From contig CAJINV010000002.1 of the NCBI GenBank assembly GCA_905178155.1, positions 3,045,515-3,109,514 of the forward strand: 64,000 bases of DNA, given 5' to 3'. A program made the translations under genes and the position numbers. The notes beneath the pieces are model-generated. The model was not told the origin of the DNA. It worked only from the letters and a program-made list of their open reading frames with translations, and ran no database searches. The stretch is from Amoebophrya sp. A120 (Eukaryota > Sar > Dinophyceae > Syndiniales > Amoebophryaceae). Of the stretch, positions 31,514 through 46,600 are shown piece after piece; position 1 is the first letter of the stretch; the number at the start of each line of letters is the position of its first letter.

Positions 31514-33502
31514 AATTAGTCGTGTTGCACAACTTCTAGCGAACAACTTCTACTCTTGAGTAGATGAAACGAAGATCGTATAAAGAAAACAACCGTAATA
31601 TCAAGAATGCTCGATTTCTAATAGTCTGTCCAGCTAGTCCTGATGCATCGTGTACAATTTGGAAATTTACTTTTGTTGTTGAATACATGAGGAAGATTGT
31701 GTACCAGAAAAAATTTTAAGAAACGCTGCAAGAAAAAAGAAAATCCGTATGATAATGATTCATGAAGTGAGTAAGTTTAAGTACAACCTGTTTGATTTCC
31801 AAGTGACAGTCAGTGCGACAGTTGACATTAGAGTCTGAATAATTTGAGATTGTTCTTTGACAAGAGATGTACCCATGAAATACAACTACCCATGATGAAA
31901 TACAACTTTTGTTTGGGACGGCAGGCACCATGATCTTTTGCTTTCACAGTTGTTAGTGTCATAGAAGAAAAAGGACTCGCACTCGGCAAGCTGGCGCAGG
32001 CGGTGCCGGTAGTGGTCTTGTCAATAGCTGCGACGAGGCATCATGCTGGTCGAGCAAAAAGGTCAATGGAGGCAACTGTGAATAGCGGTGTTCACTTAGT
32101 TGTTCTTCCCACCGGGAGTAGCAGATGTTGAAACAGCAGCTCCGTGTCTGATATTCCGGTACTTTGTAGTCGTTTGTAGTCCATTTCATTTTCAGAAAAA
32201 TAGGCTTCATCCGCGAAGCGAAGAGTAGACCGCAGCTGGTGTTTTTGCCATCAATTTTGTTGGCGTAGGATCCACTCGCTTCTTCAACGATTGCTCTTGG
32301 CGTCTCCAATCAGCCGCGTACAGAACTCACACAACATGATCATTTGCACGCTCGTTCGATTTCCCAAGCGCATTTATTTTCCTCTTTCCCTGATGTGTGA
32401 TGTAGCTTTTAGCTTTACGTTTACACCAACACCTTGCAAGCATTGGTTTTTTTCTCTGTAGTCTCCTGTCTTGTGCGCCGCCGGCGCTTGAGGAGCGAGT
32501 AGTTTTTCTACTCCGATAGAATTCAGATCGTAGCGCCCCCTGCAAGGCGCAGTTTTGTATGTAGTGAGGTCACCGAACGGTTCTAACCGGGGAGTTTTTT
32601 TGACACCCAGACAGCAAAACGACCGGCAGTTTTCAAGCGGGCGAAAGTGTTTTTTGACGAAAAAAATTTGCACTTATCAAGCGGCCGGGGCTTTGTTGTC
32701 AAACAAGCCCGGTCGAAAACTATCGATTCGCACTTGATAAAACGACGCAGGGGAGCCGGCAAAAGGGGCGCCCTTCTGAGGCGCCCACCGCCTTGATTTC
32801 TGGCGATTTGGGGCGCCCAAAAAGGGGCGCGCAAAAAACGCGCCCAAAATCAGAACAGCGAAACAGCATGGCACGGCCGCGATTTCGGAGCATTTTGGGC
32901 GGCCGCGAAAGCGGCCGCCTTTTCGCCGGTTTTAGAGCCTGGGAAGCTTTGCAAAAAGCGCTGGCGAGAAATATAAAAACGCAAAAAAGAAAAAGCGCGC
33001 CAGACGCGCAAAGCCAATCCGCATGCTATGGGCCCGATTTTTCCTCGCTTTTTGGGCGCCCCCCGTGGCGCCAGGATCGGCCTCATAGCATGTGGGCTGG
33101 CTTTCGGAAAGGAATTTCGAAAATCTGCCAAAATTTGCGACGCTTATCAGGCGGCCGCCATACCGTGGGGCCCAACGTTACTCACGGCGGTATGGCGGGC
33201 CCAGAAAAATCAAAGCCGCGGCCAAGGCGACGGCCGGCAAGAAAACGCCCACGACCTCACTACCTCCGCCTCGGCGGCTATACTTGGTAGTTTTCAATTT
33301 CACCTCATCTCAGTCATGTTTCCATACCTGTGCTTAGGTTCTTGTTTACCACTTGCTGCAGAATCTTCTAGATGATCGTCGAGACTGCACGGAAACAAGT
33401 CATTTGAAGCTCCCCGTCGTGAAAGTGAAAGTCATTTGATTCTGATGTGACGAGAGATATTTATTAGAACCAACATTTCCAGTAAGCACGAAAAAACATA
33501 CA
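31514..33502. other. Intergenic region with GC-rich inverted-repeat segment
   Basis: Nearly 2 kb without a supported gene. The first kilobase is unremarkable. The remainder is described separately at 32556-33271. Confidence 0.65.
32556..33271. mobile_element. Putative non-autonomous inverted-repeat element (MITE-like)
   Basis: An 11-bp pair GTAGTGAGGTC / GACCTCACTAC bounds a strongly GC-rich block full of short hairpins (GGGCGCC, GGCGGCCGC, GCGCGC). Its composition differs sharply from its flanks. I see no coding capacity for a transposase and no clear TSD. Confidence 0.45.
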
Positions 33503-34821
33503 ATGCCGGTCATCGTCCACACACTGGTGGACGCCGCGCCGGCGACGGACACAACCGGTCGCCAGTCCTCCGCGACGACTATGGAAGCGTCAGGATTGAA
33601 ATGGACAAAGTTGAAGTAAGTTCTCATGCATGAGTTGCAAGGCATGAAATGCCTCTCTTGCAGGGATGGCGAGTGAGGCCCACTGTCGTCCTGTTTGGGG
33701 TCTGCAATAGGGATGTTAAAGTAGCATGACAAAAGACGCCTTCTGTCCCTTAACAGCATGACAAATTGGATTTACTTCGTGCCGAGATTTGTCATGCACC
33801 GCTTACAAATTGGGCTTCCAACCGGTATCGATTTTATGCATTACAAGTTACCAGCCATGCCCCGGCTGACGCCGGGCCGCAAGGCTGTTGGGGCGGGGCA
33901 GGACTATTTGCGGATCGGGCCACAATGCCACAGGCCTAATATGCATAATGAAACACACTGGAGTCCTGCCGCCTGTTTGCGCGGCGCCAACCCGCGGGAC
34001 CACTTGCGCGCTTCCCGCGCCTGTGGGCGCTCTGCGCAGGGAGCAGCTGCAAAGGACACCGGGGGCGAACAGAAGCCGCCCGGCGCGGGAGGGTGGCGCG
34101 AGAGGGTTGCGCGAGAGGGTGCGCGAGAGGGTGGCGCGAGAGGGTGCGCGAGAGGGTTCGGGCCTATGCATGAAAAGGCCACAAAAGAATCATCCTCGTG
34201 CCGGGCGGATTCGGGTTTTTCTACCCCTCTCGCAGACCCTCTTTTTGACCTCTCCCGGGAGGTGTTGCTAATAATCCGGCTATACTCGCCGGTAGAGGTC
34301 TACAGAGGTGGCCGAGAGGTGGCCCAGAGGGTGCGCGAGAGGTTCGCCCTTATTCGCGCAACCTCTCGGCACCTCTGCCCCCCTCTCGCTTACCCTCTCC
34401 CGACCCTCTCGGCCACCTCCGTCCCCCATAGGCGCGGCTTTAGGGTGAACGGTTCGGCTGGCTATACCCGCGCCACCTCTCGGCCACCCCCTCGAATGAC
34501 CTCCCGCGCCACCTCTCCACCTCTGTCGACCTCTTTTGACCTCTTTTTGACCTCTCGGCCACCTCCCTTCGACCCTCTGTAGACCTCTTTTTTCGCATGA
34601 ATATAATAGATAGTAATAATTTCAACTTCGTCAATTTCAATCCTGACACTGCCATAGTGACCCTGCCCGCCTTACACGGCATCCAGCTGCCATGGATTGT
34701 CTCCGAGGAAGACGCGAGAAACGCCGCGGAGGCGCTCGGGTTGCAGTTTTCCAAAGACGAGAAGACAAACCCCGACGGGCTGTATTATGAGATGAGAAGG
34801 TATATGAAGAGGATAAAATGA
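33503..34821 (+). CDS. Small 78-aa protein split by a giant introner
   Basis: ATG 33503 starts MPVIVHTLVDAAPATD. The stop TGA is 34819-34821. Two exons of 77 and 160 nt total 237 nt, exactly 79 codons. The single intron is a 1077-bp IE3 element, over four times longer than the coding sequence. The C-terminal half (PWIVSEEDARNAAEALGLQF) looks like a compact helical domain. No family is recognised. Confidence 0.6.
33580..34656. mobile_element. Introner IE3 hosting a nested repeat insertion
   Basis: 1077 bp, TSD ACGAC/GTGAC (3/5). The outer arms match 28588-28894 closely (TATGGAAGCGTCAGG; CCTGACACTGCCATA). Its right arm is separated from the body by about 766 bp of foreign sequence. Excision joins SSATT to LPALHG. 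Confidence 0.88.
33851..34616. mobile_element. Nested GC-rich insertion with GAGAGGG / CCTCTC arrays
   Basis: Alignment of the two IE3 copies by eye places the insertion between ...TTACAAGTTA and AATTTCAACTT. It holds a G-rich array (34088-34158, units like GCGCGAGAGGGT). An extended C-rich array of CCTCTCGGCCAC-type units follows (34230-34590), able to pair with the first. Confidence 0.7.
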
Positions 34822-34956
34822 GAACAATGAGAAATAAGACAAAGCATAGATCACGTGAGAACAGTTTTTATTTGAGTTCGTTCTACTTGCTCTCCATTAC
34901 CATTGATCATAGATGTGATACGCGTGCGTAAACAAACACAAACTCATCAAAGTACT

Positions 34957-35930
34957 ATGCTTGCACAACTCAACATAATCCATGTCCAAACCAGGCCCGA
35001 TGGTACCGTAGTCGCGACCCTGAGCAAGATGGGCTACCAGAAATACTGTACTGCGTTGACGGCGCCGGCATTGCTGGAGCGAGCCACGTATCCTGTGCAA
35101 AAGTATCGTACTCGTAGTAATCGCAGTCATGCATTACAAATCTTCATGCCAAGGTAAAACAGCATTACAAATTCCATTTGTCATGCTGAGCTAATTTGTC
35201 ATGCGATTTCTACTAGTACGATACTTTTGCAGTTCATACCACGTCTCGTCCACCTGAATCGACCTCAACGAGCGTCGATCAGAACAACAACCCGGCGTTT
35301 CTGAAGTTTTTCATCGAGCTGATGAACGCGAAATTTCTGAACTTTCTACAAAACGAGGAGGAAACGAAGCTGGAAAAGATGCGGCACGAGACAAATCTGG
35401 CGAACTTCTTGATCGAAAACCAATGGCGCTGGAAGGGAACAACTTCTGGAACTGACAACTACACTGCTCCCCACACAGCATCTTCAAGTTGTAGCAACAC
35501 AGCCCGGTGGTCAAAGAAACCTCCACCCCCACCTCCGCTCAGTGTGATTGCCGCGGCGACCACGACGTCACCGATTGGAGGTGGTTCCCGAGGACGTGGT
35601 AGCAAAAATAAAGGCAGCTTTCAGCTCGATGAACAAGGACAAGAGCAGCAAAACAGAAGTTGTTCATCGGTTGATCTACATGATATTAACTATGATACCT
35701 CCAAGAGCCCGAAGTTGCAGAATCCGCTTGGGTTTGACAAGCCGTTGGATGCGCCGAGAATCACCATTCAGGATGTGGAAGAACAGTTGCGAGCCCAGGG
35801 CGTGCAGGATGGGGAGGTTGGAACTACTGGATCGTCGACTACGAAAGGGGGGGAAGTAGAACAGGAGGGCAGGAAGAAGACCAAGGAAGAGGTGGAGATG
35901 AATAAGGACGAGGCCGCGGTACTTTTATAG
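34957..35930 (+). CDS. Unknown 272-aa protein
   Basis: ATG 34957 (MLAQLNIIHVQTRPDG) is the first ATG in its frame; stop TAG is 35928-35930. The exons (132 and 687 nt) total exactly 273 codons after removing one IE1 copy. The middle has a charged helical stretch (FIELMNAKFLNFLQNEEETK), then a polyproline run (KKPPPPPPLS), then a Lys/Glu-rich tail. No family is recognised. It lies 135 bp downstream of the preceding small gene on the same strand. Confidence 0.7.
35089..35238 (-). mobile_element. Introner IE1
   Basis: 150 bp, TSD CCACG exact, reverse orientation. TATCCTGTGCAAAAGTATCG pairs with CGATACTTTTGCA. Excision joins LERAT to SRPPES. Confidence 0.94.
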
Positions 35931-36123
35931 GCGAATTTGATGTAGGTTGTATACTAGTTGTGGACATATTAGCTTTGTACTACAAGTCTTGCGGGTTGCA
36001 GATTTCGAGTACAGTGATTTGCGTCATTTAGGATTTTTCCACCCACATCAACATTAATAATGACCACATCTTCGAGGACTTGTATTCAAATCTCAGGTCC
36101 GCTCCCGCAACCCCTTTGCCGAC

Positions 36124-38766
36124 ATGCCGATCGAGTCCGACGAAGAGAACTCCCGGAGGAGAAGTAAGGAAAACAACAGGGCAGGGAGTCCGTCAAATGT
36201 AGGGAATGCCACATCGAAACGGCGAAAACTCGACGTGCTGCCCGGAAGCCGCAACGACGACCCAGGCCCAGCACCATCTTCGAAAACAAATACAAACAAG
36301 CACAAAGATCTCGACAACCTTGGAGGTCCTACACTGTCCAAAAAATCCTCCCCGCAGGCTTCGGAAGAGGAGCTGGAGCAGCGCAATATCCAATGCAAAT
36401 ATGTCTAGGTCTGGAAGGTTGCAACTTGTGATGCTGTCTTTGGATTCTAAAAAAATCTGTATTGCATGACCAGCAAGACGAGGCGCCCAGGTTGCAGTAC
36501 GCGGAGAGCAGGGCATTTCTCATGCGGAATACGCATGATCCGGAAGCCTCCTAGATATCTGTGATGCTAGGTCATGCATTACAGGCATGGTGGGTCGTCA
36601 TGCAAAACATGCATGACAAACCGGGAAATGGAAATCTTCCAGACCCAGACATATTTGCAGTTCATACGCAGGAAGCAAAACCCATTCGCCATGGACGAGC
36701 CGGATTTTAACGACGATCTGGATGAAGACGAGTATTCGCTATCTTTCTCGAAATCGGTGGCAGGAGGACTTCCAGAGGACGACGATCGCGTGATCGAGGA
36801 GGAAAATAATTTGTCCGATCGGGATGAAAGAGAGGTGGTCGATCATTACGATTCGGACAACTACTCCGATGGAGATCATGATGATGATAAGGACGTCGAG
36901 CAGCTTTTGGACGACGTTATCGCGGAGGTACAAGATGTAAATGAACGCGAAGATGATGATGAAAAGAAAGACGCAGGGACTACTACAACTTCTGGTGCAG
37001 TCAAGACCTCCGGTCAAAACCATCAAGCCAAGAACCACAGCACAAATTCAACCAAAAAAAACCCAAATAGTAGCCGGCCTAATAACAAGGACAGGAAGAA
37101 GCAACGTTGGAAGGATCTGAAGGAAAAAAAGCGCAAGGAGAGGGCGGCACGAGAACAAAGAGAAGGCAGAGGAAACAGAGGCATGATGAACAAGGACGAG
37201 AATCTTCAAAATGCAAATGCGTCATCCTCGGCGGGTGCGATGAAGCTGCACAAGGAACAGAACCAGGACCGTGGGGGAGCGAGGCGCGATCTTCATAGGG
37301 CGGGCGACAGGAAGGACGTCACATACGACGATCTTCAGCGTAGTTCTGCAAATGCAAAAGGACATATCCACAGAAAAAAAAACCATCCCCATTCATTTTT
37401 TGCATGACAAACACAGGACTTCATGTATGTTTCTTTTGCGTGCCAATATTTGATGAAAATGAATCTTTTTTTGTGGATAGAAAGCGAGGCTGACGTACTT
37501 CCTGTGCGGAAAGGTAATGATAAGCCGGATAGAAGGGGAGGTGGAGACCACCAGAACAACAGGCGTGGCGGGCGGGATCACCCCGCTCGGGATCAAAGGG
37601 AGCCCCCGCGGGACCTCCGCGACAGAAACAATAATCGTGGCCGGAACGACACGGCTGACATCAACGACCGGAGCAAGAATCATGAAGGGCGGAACACCTC
37701 AGATCACAACAAGCACCACACGAAAGAACAAAGGGCGGAACAACAAAATCGAAATGCAGCCCAGGGGCGAAACTACACTGGTGGTAACCACGCTCACGCG
37801 AACACGACCAACACAAACACCCGGAGGAACAACGACCAACAAAACAGAAACGACAAGCATCAAAAGCAGGAACAACAGCAGCAGCCCGCTGTAGCAGCTG
37901 GTGCAAATCCGAATCAACAGCCGCGGGCACCCCTTCAAAGAGGCCGGAATGGAGCTTTTCGTGATACTGACCATGTCGGGGAACAAACCAGTGTCGGACC
38001 TTCATCGAAGTCGAACAACGGAGTTGCTGGTGGGAATAAAAACGCGAATCAGTCCAACGTTTCTGCTCCTGGTGCAGCGAATCATGTTGTCTCCGCGACC
38101 TCGACCTTCCCACAGATGAGTAAAAAAGCAAGCAGCTTTTCCGATTTTGTGAAAATCCGTGCCTCTTCCGGCGCGGGTGGACCGTCGCCCCGTGGTGGAG
38201 CAAATCCACTAGCGAGTACTAGCGGCACAACTAGTGTCGGTATTAATAACCCAGGAAGTTCCTTCTCGACGTTTCCTTCTTTTGGCAAGACCACAAACGC
38301 GCCGAGCGGGGGTGGAGGACAGATGAACAAGAATGCGAATGCGCATGGAGTGATGAACCAAAACCAGTCGAACAACAGGCAAGGTCAACAACAAAAGCAG
38401 AACCATCCGAACCAGAACCACGACACCCAGCAGCAGCAAAACAGGAGTCCGAAGCCTCCGAACAACCAAATCGGCCAGAACAACCAAGTTCCTGGCAATG
38501 CCACAGGGAAGAAGAAACGCAGGGGCGGCGAGAACAGAAATAACCGGAATCAACATCATGACCGTGAAGAGATAAATAAAAACTCGTCCAATCACCCTGC
38601 AAGTGCAAGAACCGGGGGACAAAACTACAACGATAGTACCAACAAGCAGCAGAACCACAAAAATCGTGGAGACCAGCATCACAGCAACCAGAATGCCCGG
38701 GGAGGTCCTGGCGGGAAGGATCAGAACCGAGGTGGCGGTCAGAATAATCAGCAGCGGAGACGGTAG
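36124..38766 (+). CDS. Asn/Gln/Arg/Gly-rich 745-aa protein, possibly RNA-binding
   Basis: ATG 36124 gives MPIESDEENSRRRSK; the frame upstream is closed by TGA, which supports this start. Three exons (263, 693 and 1282 nt) total 2238 nt, exactly 746 codons with TAG 38764-38766. SKRRKLD near residue 30 resembles a nuclear localisation signal. A second part is acidic (DDLDEDEYS and EEENNLSDRDE), followed by Lys/Arg-rich helix. The last 430 residues are low-complexity N/Q/H/R/G with RGG- and RGRN-like dipeptides. Such composition is typical of disordered nucleic-acid-binding proteins; the role here is inference only. Confidence 0.7.
36387..36666 (+). mobile_element. Introner IE2
   Basis: 280 bp, TSD CGCAA/CGCAG (4/5), forward orientation. 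Excision joins LEQR to KQNPFA through one Lys/Arg codon. Confidence 0.9.
37365..37479. mobile_element. Introner IE7, old copy
   Basis: 115 bp, the shortest complete introner here. Arms TATCCACAGAAAAA and TTTTTTTGTGGATA with CCCCATTCATTTT/AAAATGAAT. Flanking 5-mers GGACA/GAAAG match 2/5. The rule joins NAKGH to EADVL in frame. Confidence 0.8.
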
Positions 38767-39446
38767 GAATATCAATAAAATATGACGGGAGAGGAACCAC
38801 TTTTCTTTAGCTGCGTTTCTTCCGCTCATCGCCCGAGGTGCTGTCCGAGCTGGAAAACGAGACACAATTTGGCGGTCAGGATACTAGCACGAGTGGTTTC
38901 TGAATCAGAAGGTTTTGACGTATAAAAAAGATGAAAATTGTGGCACGTAGATGAAACTTTTCAGACAAGATAGCTCACACACTCAGACTCTAAAATCTCT
39001 TCGGGACAGCACTTCTTCTTATTCATCAATAACCTTCTCCGCGGGCACGAGGCTGCACGGCGATGCTCAAGCAGGCTGCGCGCATTGGCGCTGCAGCTGG
39101 CGTTCTTCGCTTTATCGCTTAAAACTACTAGTAGTAAAGAGTGAGATCATGTCCTCCTTCTCCCTGGGTCTTCGTGGTCATAATCCATTTCGTTTATCGT
39201 CTTCGTGCCCTCAACATAGAAAAGCTTCACGCAATATAGCATCGTCCTCGGTAAAACAAGTTTTTGACATGGCGAACCGTATGCACTGACTGCCAAAGCC
39301 TTGCTTCTTATCACCGTCGTCAAGTAGTTTGCTGCTGCAACAACGTAAACGGCACGCGAAGGTCTTCATCTCCTCCATATCCCTCCTTCCTACGTGTGCG
39401 TGTATCTTTTGGCTGTACACATCAGCAGGCCTAAGCTTTTCATCAG
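38767..39446. other. Intergenic region / possible 5' exon of the protease
   Basis: A 112-codon ORF (38951-39289) ends shortly before the protease. A phase-0 donor TCG|GTAAAA at 39251 and acceptor CATCAG at 39446 would fuse it, or its internal Met at 39149 (MSSFSLGLRGHNPFRL), to the protease ATG. This would add a basic Ser-rich presequence. No introner is present. Confidence 0.4.
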
Positions 39447-42478
<3,032 letters not shown>

Positions 42479-43654
42479 AATTCTCATCATGACATGATCA
42501 CCGTGTTTCTGGCGTTTCTGGAATTCGAATTGCGCTGAAGAGACCCTGTGGCAGCTTCTCCCAAAGAAGGAGCTCATACCTCGCACGTACTAAAGTAAGA
42601 GATGGAACAAGATGTTTTACTGTAGAAAACAAGGCGTGTAGGTTTCACAATTGCGCCTGCACCGCCCATGCCCCCGCGCCATCAAAGCTTGTACTTGTTT
42701 TGATACGCAAAATGTATCAAACAAGATCAACGAACACTGGCACGCGCGCGCATTGCAAAATGAAAGAAAATGATCCTGCTGTGCCTTTCAGGCAAGTTGA
42801 AAACCATCAGATCGTTTTTTTTTGAAAAAACCTCTTGAAATTAAAAAATTAGTGTTCGAGTTCGTCGCGCAACATTTAGAGTTTTTTTTAGCCGCTAATT
42901 CCAATTGAAAGCAAGACGAAACTATAAATGTTAAAAGAGGTGAACGCAGGAGAGTTTGGTCCCGTTGCACAGCGCGCGCGCCGCTTGATGCTTTGCGAGT
43001 AGCATCCGCTACGCCCTAATATGGACCTATCGCTATCTCCTTTTGGTTAGGTGGTAGAACAAGAAGTAGATGTCTGCAAGTCGATGAACAACGTAATTCC
43101 GTACTAAGAAACAAGAAAATCGCCAGGGCCTGCGCCACATGTATTGCGCAGAGCACTTGAAGCACGAGTAGCACGAATTTTAACTACTACTAGACTACAG
43201 TACGTTTTCGTTTCATCTTCTGCTAAACTGCCCATTTGACATTGACTTGAAAGCATGCACCTCACAGCCAGCAGCGCCTGCTTATTCATAATACTGCCCC
43301 GCGAAGCTCAAGAGCTACAGAGAAACTAACCGCACGGTTGTACTAGCGAGCATTGAACATTTTGGCTTGCACCCCAGCTTTGCGCCTGTTCACACCTTGG
43401 CTTGCACGAGCACGCTACGATAATATCACAAACACACCCCGCGCTGCAACGAGAAGAAGTTTATCGCGCTGCGCCGCCGCCGCGCCGCCTGATAATAGAT
43501 ACGACTGCGACACACAGGTACACGAGATCGAGGTGCAGTTGCGCACCAGCATTTTCACCCAGCAGTGCCGTTTTGAAGACGGCGAAAAACAAGATGCCGA
43601 TGAGGAAGACAACAGTTGCTGGAGTGATAGACGTTCTACTTGGGGACGACGATA
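42479..43654. other. Intergenic region
   Basis: Open frames around 43353-43695 overlap the ATPase 5' end in other frames and are unsupported. No introner copies are present. It should contain the ATPase promoter and 5' leader. Confidence 0.55.
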
Positions 43655-46600
43655 ATGATGCAGTGTCACAAAACATGCTGTTCAAGCAGCACTAGTTCTT
43701 CTACTTGCAGCACAACGACACTTTTGCAAGTTCCAGAGAGAAGTTTTAGAACACCATATCAACATCGTGATGTTCATCTTGTCCAGCACATCTTCACGAA
43801 TCAACAGAAATCTTGTTGCACTCCCGATCATGGCAGAGGCAGCAAGACCTGTCGTATGACTATCGTGCAAAATAAATTACGGGGTAATTATCCCATGCCT
43901 GCATTGCGACAAAAAAAGATGTTGTCACAAGCACAACAGGTCGACGGAGGTGTCGCGCAGCGGAAAAATTATCCGCTGCTAACTGCAAACTCCGCAGCGC
44001 TCCTGAGTAAGCCCTTGCTTGATGTCGACCAAGCAGGAGCCTCGCCAGAAACTAGACCACTTTTCTCGTCTACAAGCGACGATGCAAGAGCAGCGACCGA
44101 CTCAACCCGTTCCCGAATTTTCATCCGGGGCATCTGTTGCGCCTCTGAAGTCCCCATGTGCGAGCGGATTCTGTACGCCATGCCTTCCGTAACGTCCGTA
44201 AACATCTCCGTCCCCCTCCGGGAAGCGACCATCGAGCACAACGAGTACCTCGCGCCGGCCAAAACCCTGGTGGATGCGCTGAACGAAGCAAAGTTGGACG
44301 CGAGTTTACTCCGGAAGAAAAGGGGCAGTAACAAGCGGAATAAATCCAACGTGCAGTTGACCGAGGAGGAGAAGGAACAGGAGAGGGACCATGATGAATT
44401 TTTAGGAATTATCAGCACGACGACATCGACAAACACCAGTCAAAGTCAAAAGTCGTCAGTATTAACTTCTTCCTCTGCCGCAGAAGCCACGAGGATTCTG
44501 TCGCTTTTATTCTGGGGCGCGAAGCACGGGCCGATGAAGCTCTACTTAGCGATGGCGGCGTGGGGAGTTTTAGTGGTGGTGAAAGCGGGGCTTGTACCAC
44601 TATTAGTTGCTGATGAAGGAACATCAGGTACAAATACTAGTACAACGCCAACCCTTCTATTTTTCATCCAATACTTTTTCCCGCTTCTCGCTCTCCTCTA
44701 CGCCGCTTCCGACGTCTACAAACGGGCAATCGCGAGTTTCCCAACATCTCTGGGCATGTACAGCTTGCTGTCCATCTGCTCTCTTGGGTCCATCCCGCTG
44801 AACCAAGGCGAAGACGGGCTGTTACTCATCTTCCTATTCCTTCTCGCGGAGAACCTGCAGGCCCGCGTGGCGAAGGCGACGATGGAGGTGTTGGATGAGT
44901 CTCTGAGCTCGTCTTTGGGGCTTAATAGTTCTTCAAATGCCGATGATTCATCAAACACGCCGAAATACTTCGTGAACCAGGAAATCCAACTCCGGAAGGG
45001 CATGGCGATCCCCTGCGACGGGGTTTTGATCACAGAAGGGGTGAAAATTTTCGTCGATGAGTCGTTGTTGACCGGGGAAATGCGGCCAGTGGTGAAGGAA
45101 CTGAACTCCACAGAGAAGAAGTCCAGTAAGTTAATCGGTGGAACCATCGTTGTGTCGATCGGGGAGAAGATGAACAAGACCACTACTTCTTCCAGTCGTG
45201 CTAGTGCAACAGGAGCTACAACAGGAGGTACAAAGGACAGCATCACAAGTAAAACCGACAAAAGATCTACTTCGTCATCAAATAAAGGTGTCTACATGCG
45301 CATCACCTCCCCAAAATCCGCTTCCCAGTCGGAAAGGATACTGCAACTAGCAAGACAGAGCCTTTCCGAGAAGAACAACAGCCCGGCGATGGAGAAGTTT
45401 CTGAACTTCTACACACCGTTCGTTTTCCTCCTCGCGGTGGTGATTACGGGATTGAAGCTTCTCTACTCCGGATTGAATATTAACACGACTACAAATAATA
45501 TTAACCTCGTCCCTCAACTCGGCACCTTCTTTCTCACCTTCTTAGTCGGCGCCTGTCCCTGCGCGTTGATTCTCGCCGGTCCGTTGGCGTTTGTGTGCGG
45601 TACCGTCGCCGCGTCTAGACGGGAAATTTTGATCAAAGACCCCTATTCCTGCTTCGACCGGTTAGCGGGGATTAGTAAGATCTTCTACGACAAAACGGGC
45701 ACTTTAACGCAGGGGCGGTTTCAGATTTGCGACTTCCAGTTGGTTTGGACCCAGAATACCAAGCCGGGATTCCAATCGAAGCACGCGTACAGTTTGAAAG
45801 ACGTTTTGCAGTTGATTTATCTGATAGAATCGGAACAGACGAGCGTCCACCCTTTGGCGCTAGCGTTGACGCAATTCTGCAAACGGAGATTGGCGCTATT
45901 GGAGGAGGGGGATGATGGAAAGGATGCTACCGGCTACGGCCTCAACCACAACCAAATTATCGGGAAGAACAAGCAGTTCATGCTTTCCGAAGATGACAAC
46001 ATCGAGGTGCTGCGGGGCCGCGGGGTACAGGCGGAGGTGGACATTTCGATGTCTGGGACGGGGATCGACGCCTTCACAGCAAATGTCATGATCGGGAATT
46101 ACACACTTGCGAGAGAAAGAAATTGGCTGTTACCATCAAATAATACCTCGAGCTCGACGATGATGAACAATAATATGAACCAGCAACAAATATCAAACAG
46201 TTCTTCTACTTCTGCGCACAACTACCTGGGCAAGCTCTTTGTCGCAGTCGATGATGTGGTAATCGCCGAGTTCTCCGCTTTAGATCCTTTACGGGAAGAG
46301 GCCGGGACCGCATTGAAGTTTCTCGGAAAGGAGTTCAAAATCAACGGCACCATGCTCACGGGGGACCAAAAAGAGATCGCCGGGCAGATCGCGCAACAAC
46401 TGGTCAACAAAATTCAGCAGCCCTTCACGGTATTGCCGCAGTTGTCGCCATATGCACTGCAAAAGTATCGCACTAGCATAAATCGCATGACAAATGTCCT
46501 CAGCATGAGAAATGGAATTTGTGATGCGGATTTGACTTGACAAAAAAACTTGTAATGCATGATAGCGATTACTACGAGTGCGATACTTTTGCAATGCATA

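Noticed and set aside
32793-34582. Arg/Ala/Pro-rich frames in the GC-rich blocks
   Set aside because: They track GC-rich hairpin repeats and nested-element arrays; no protein-like features.
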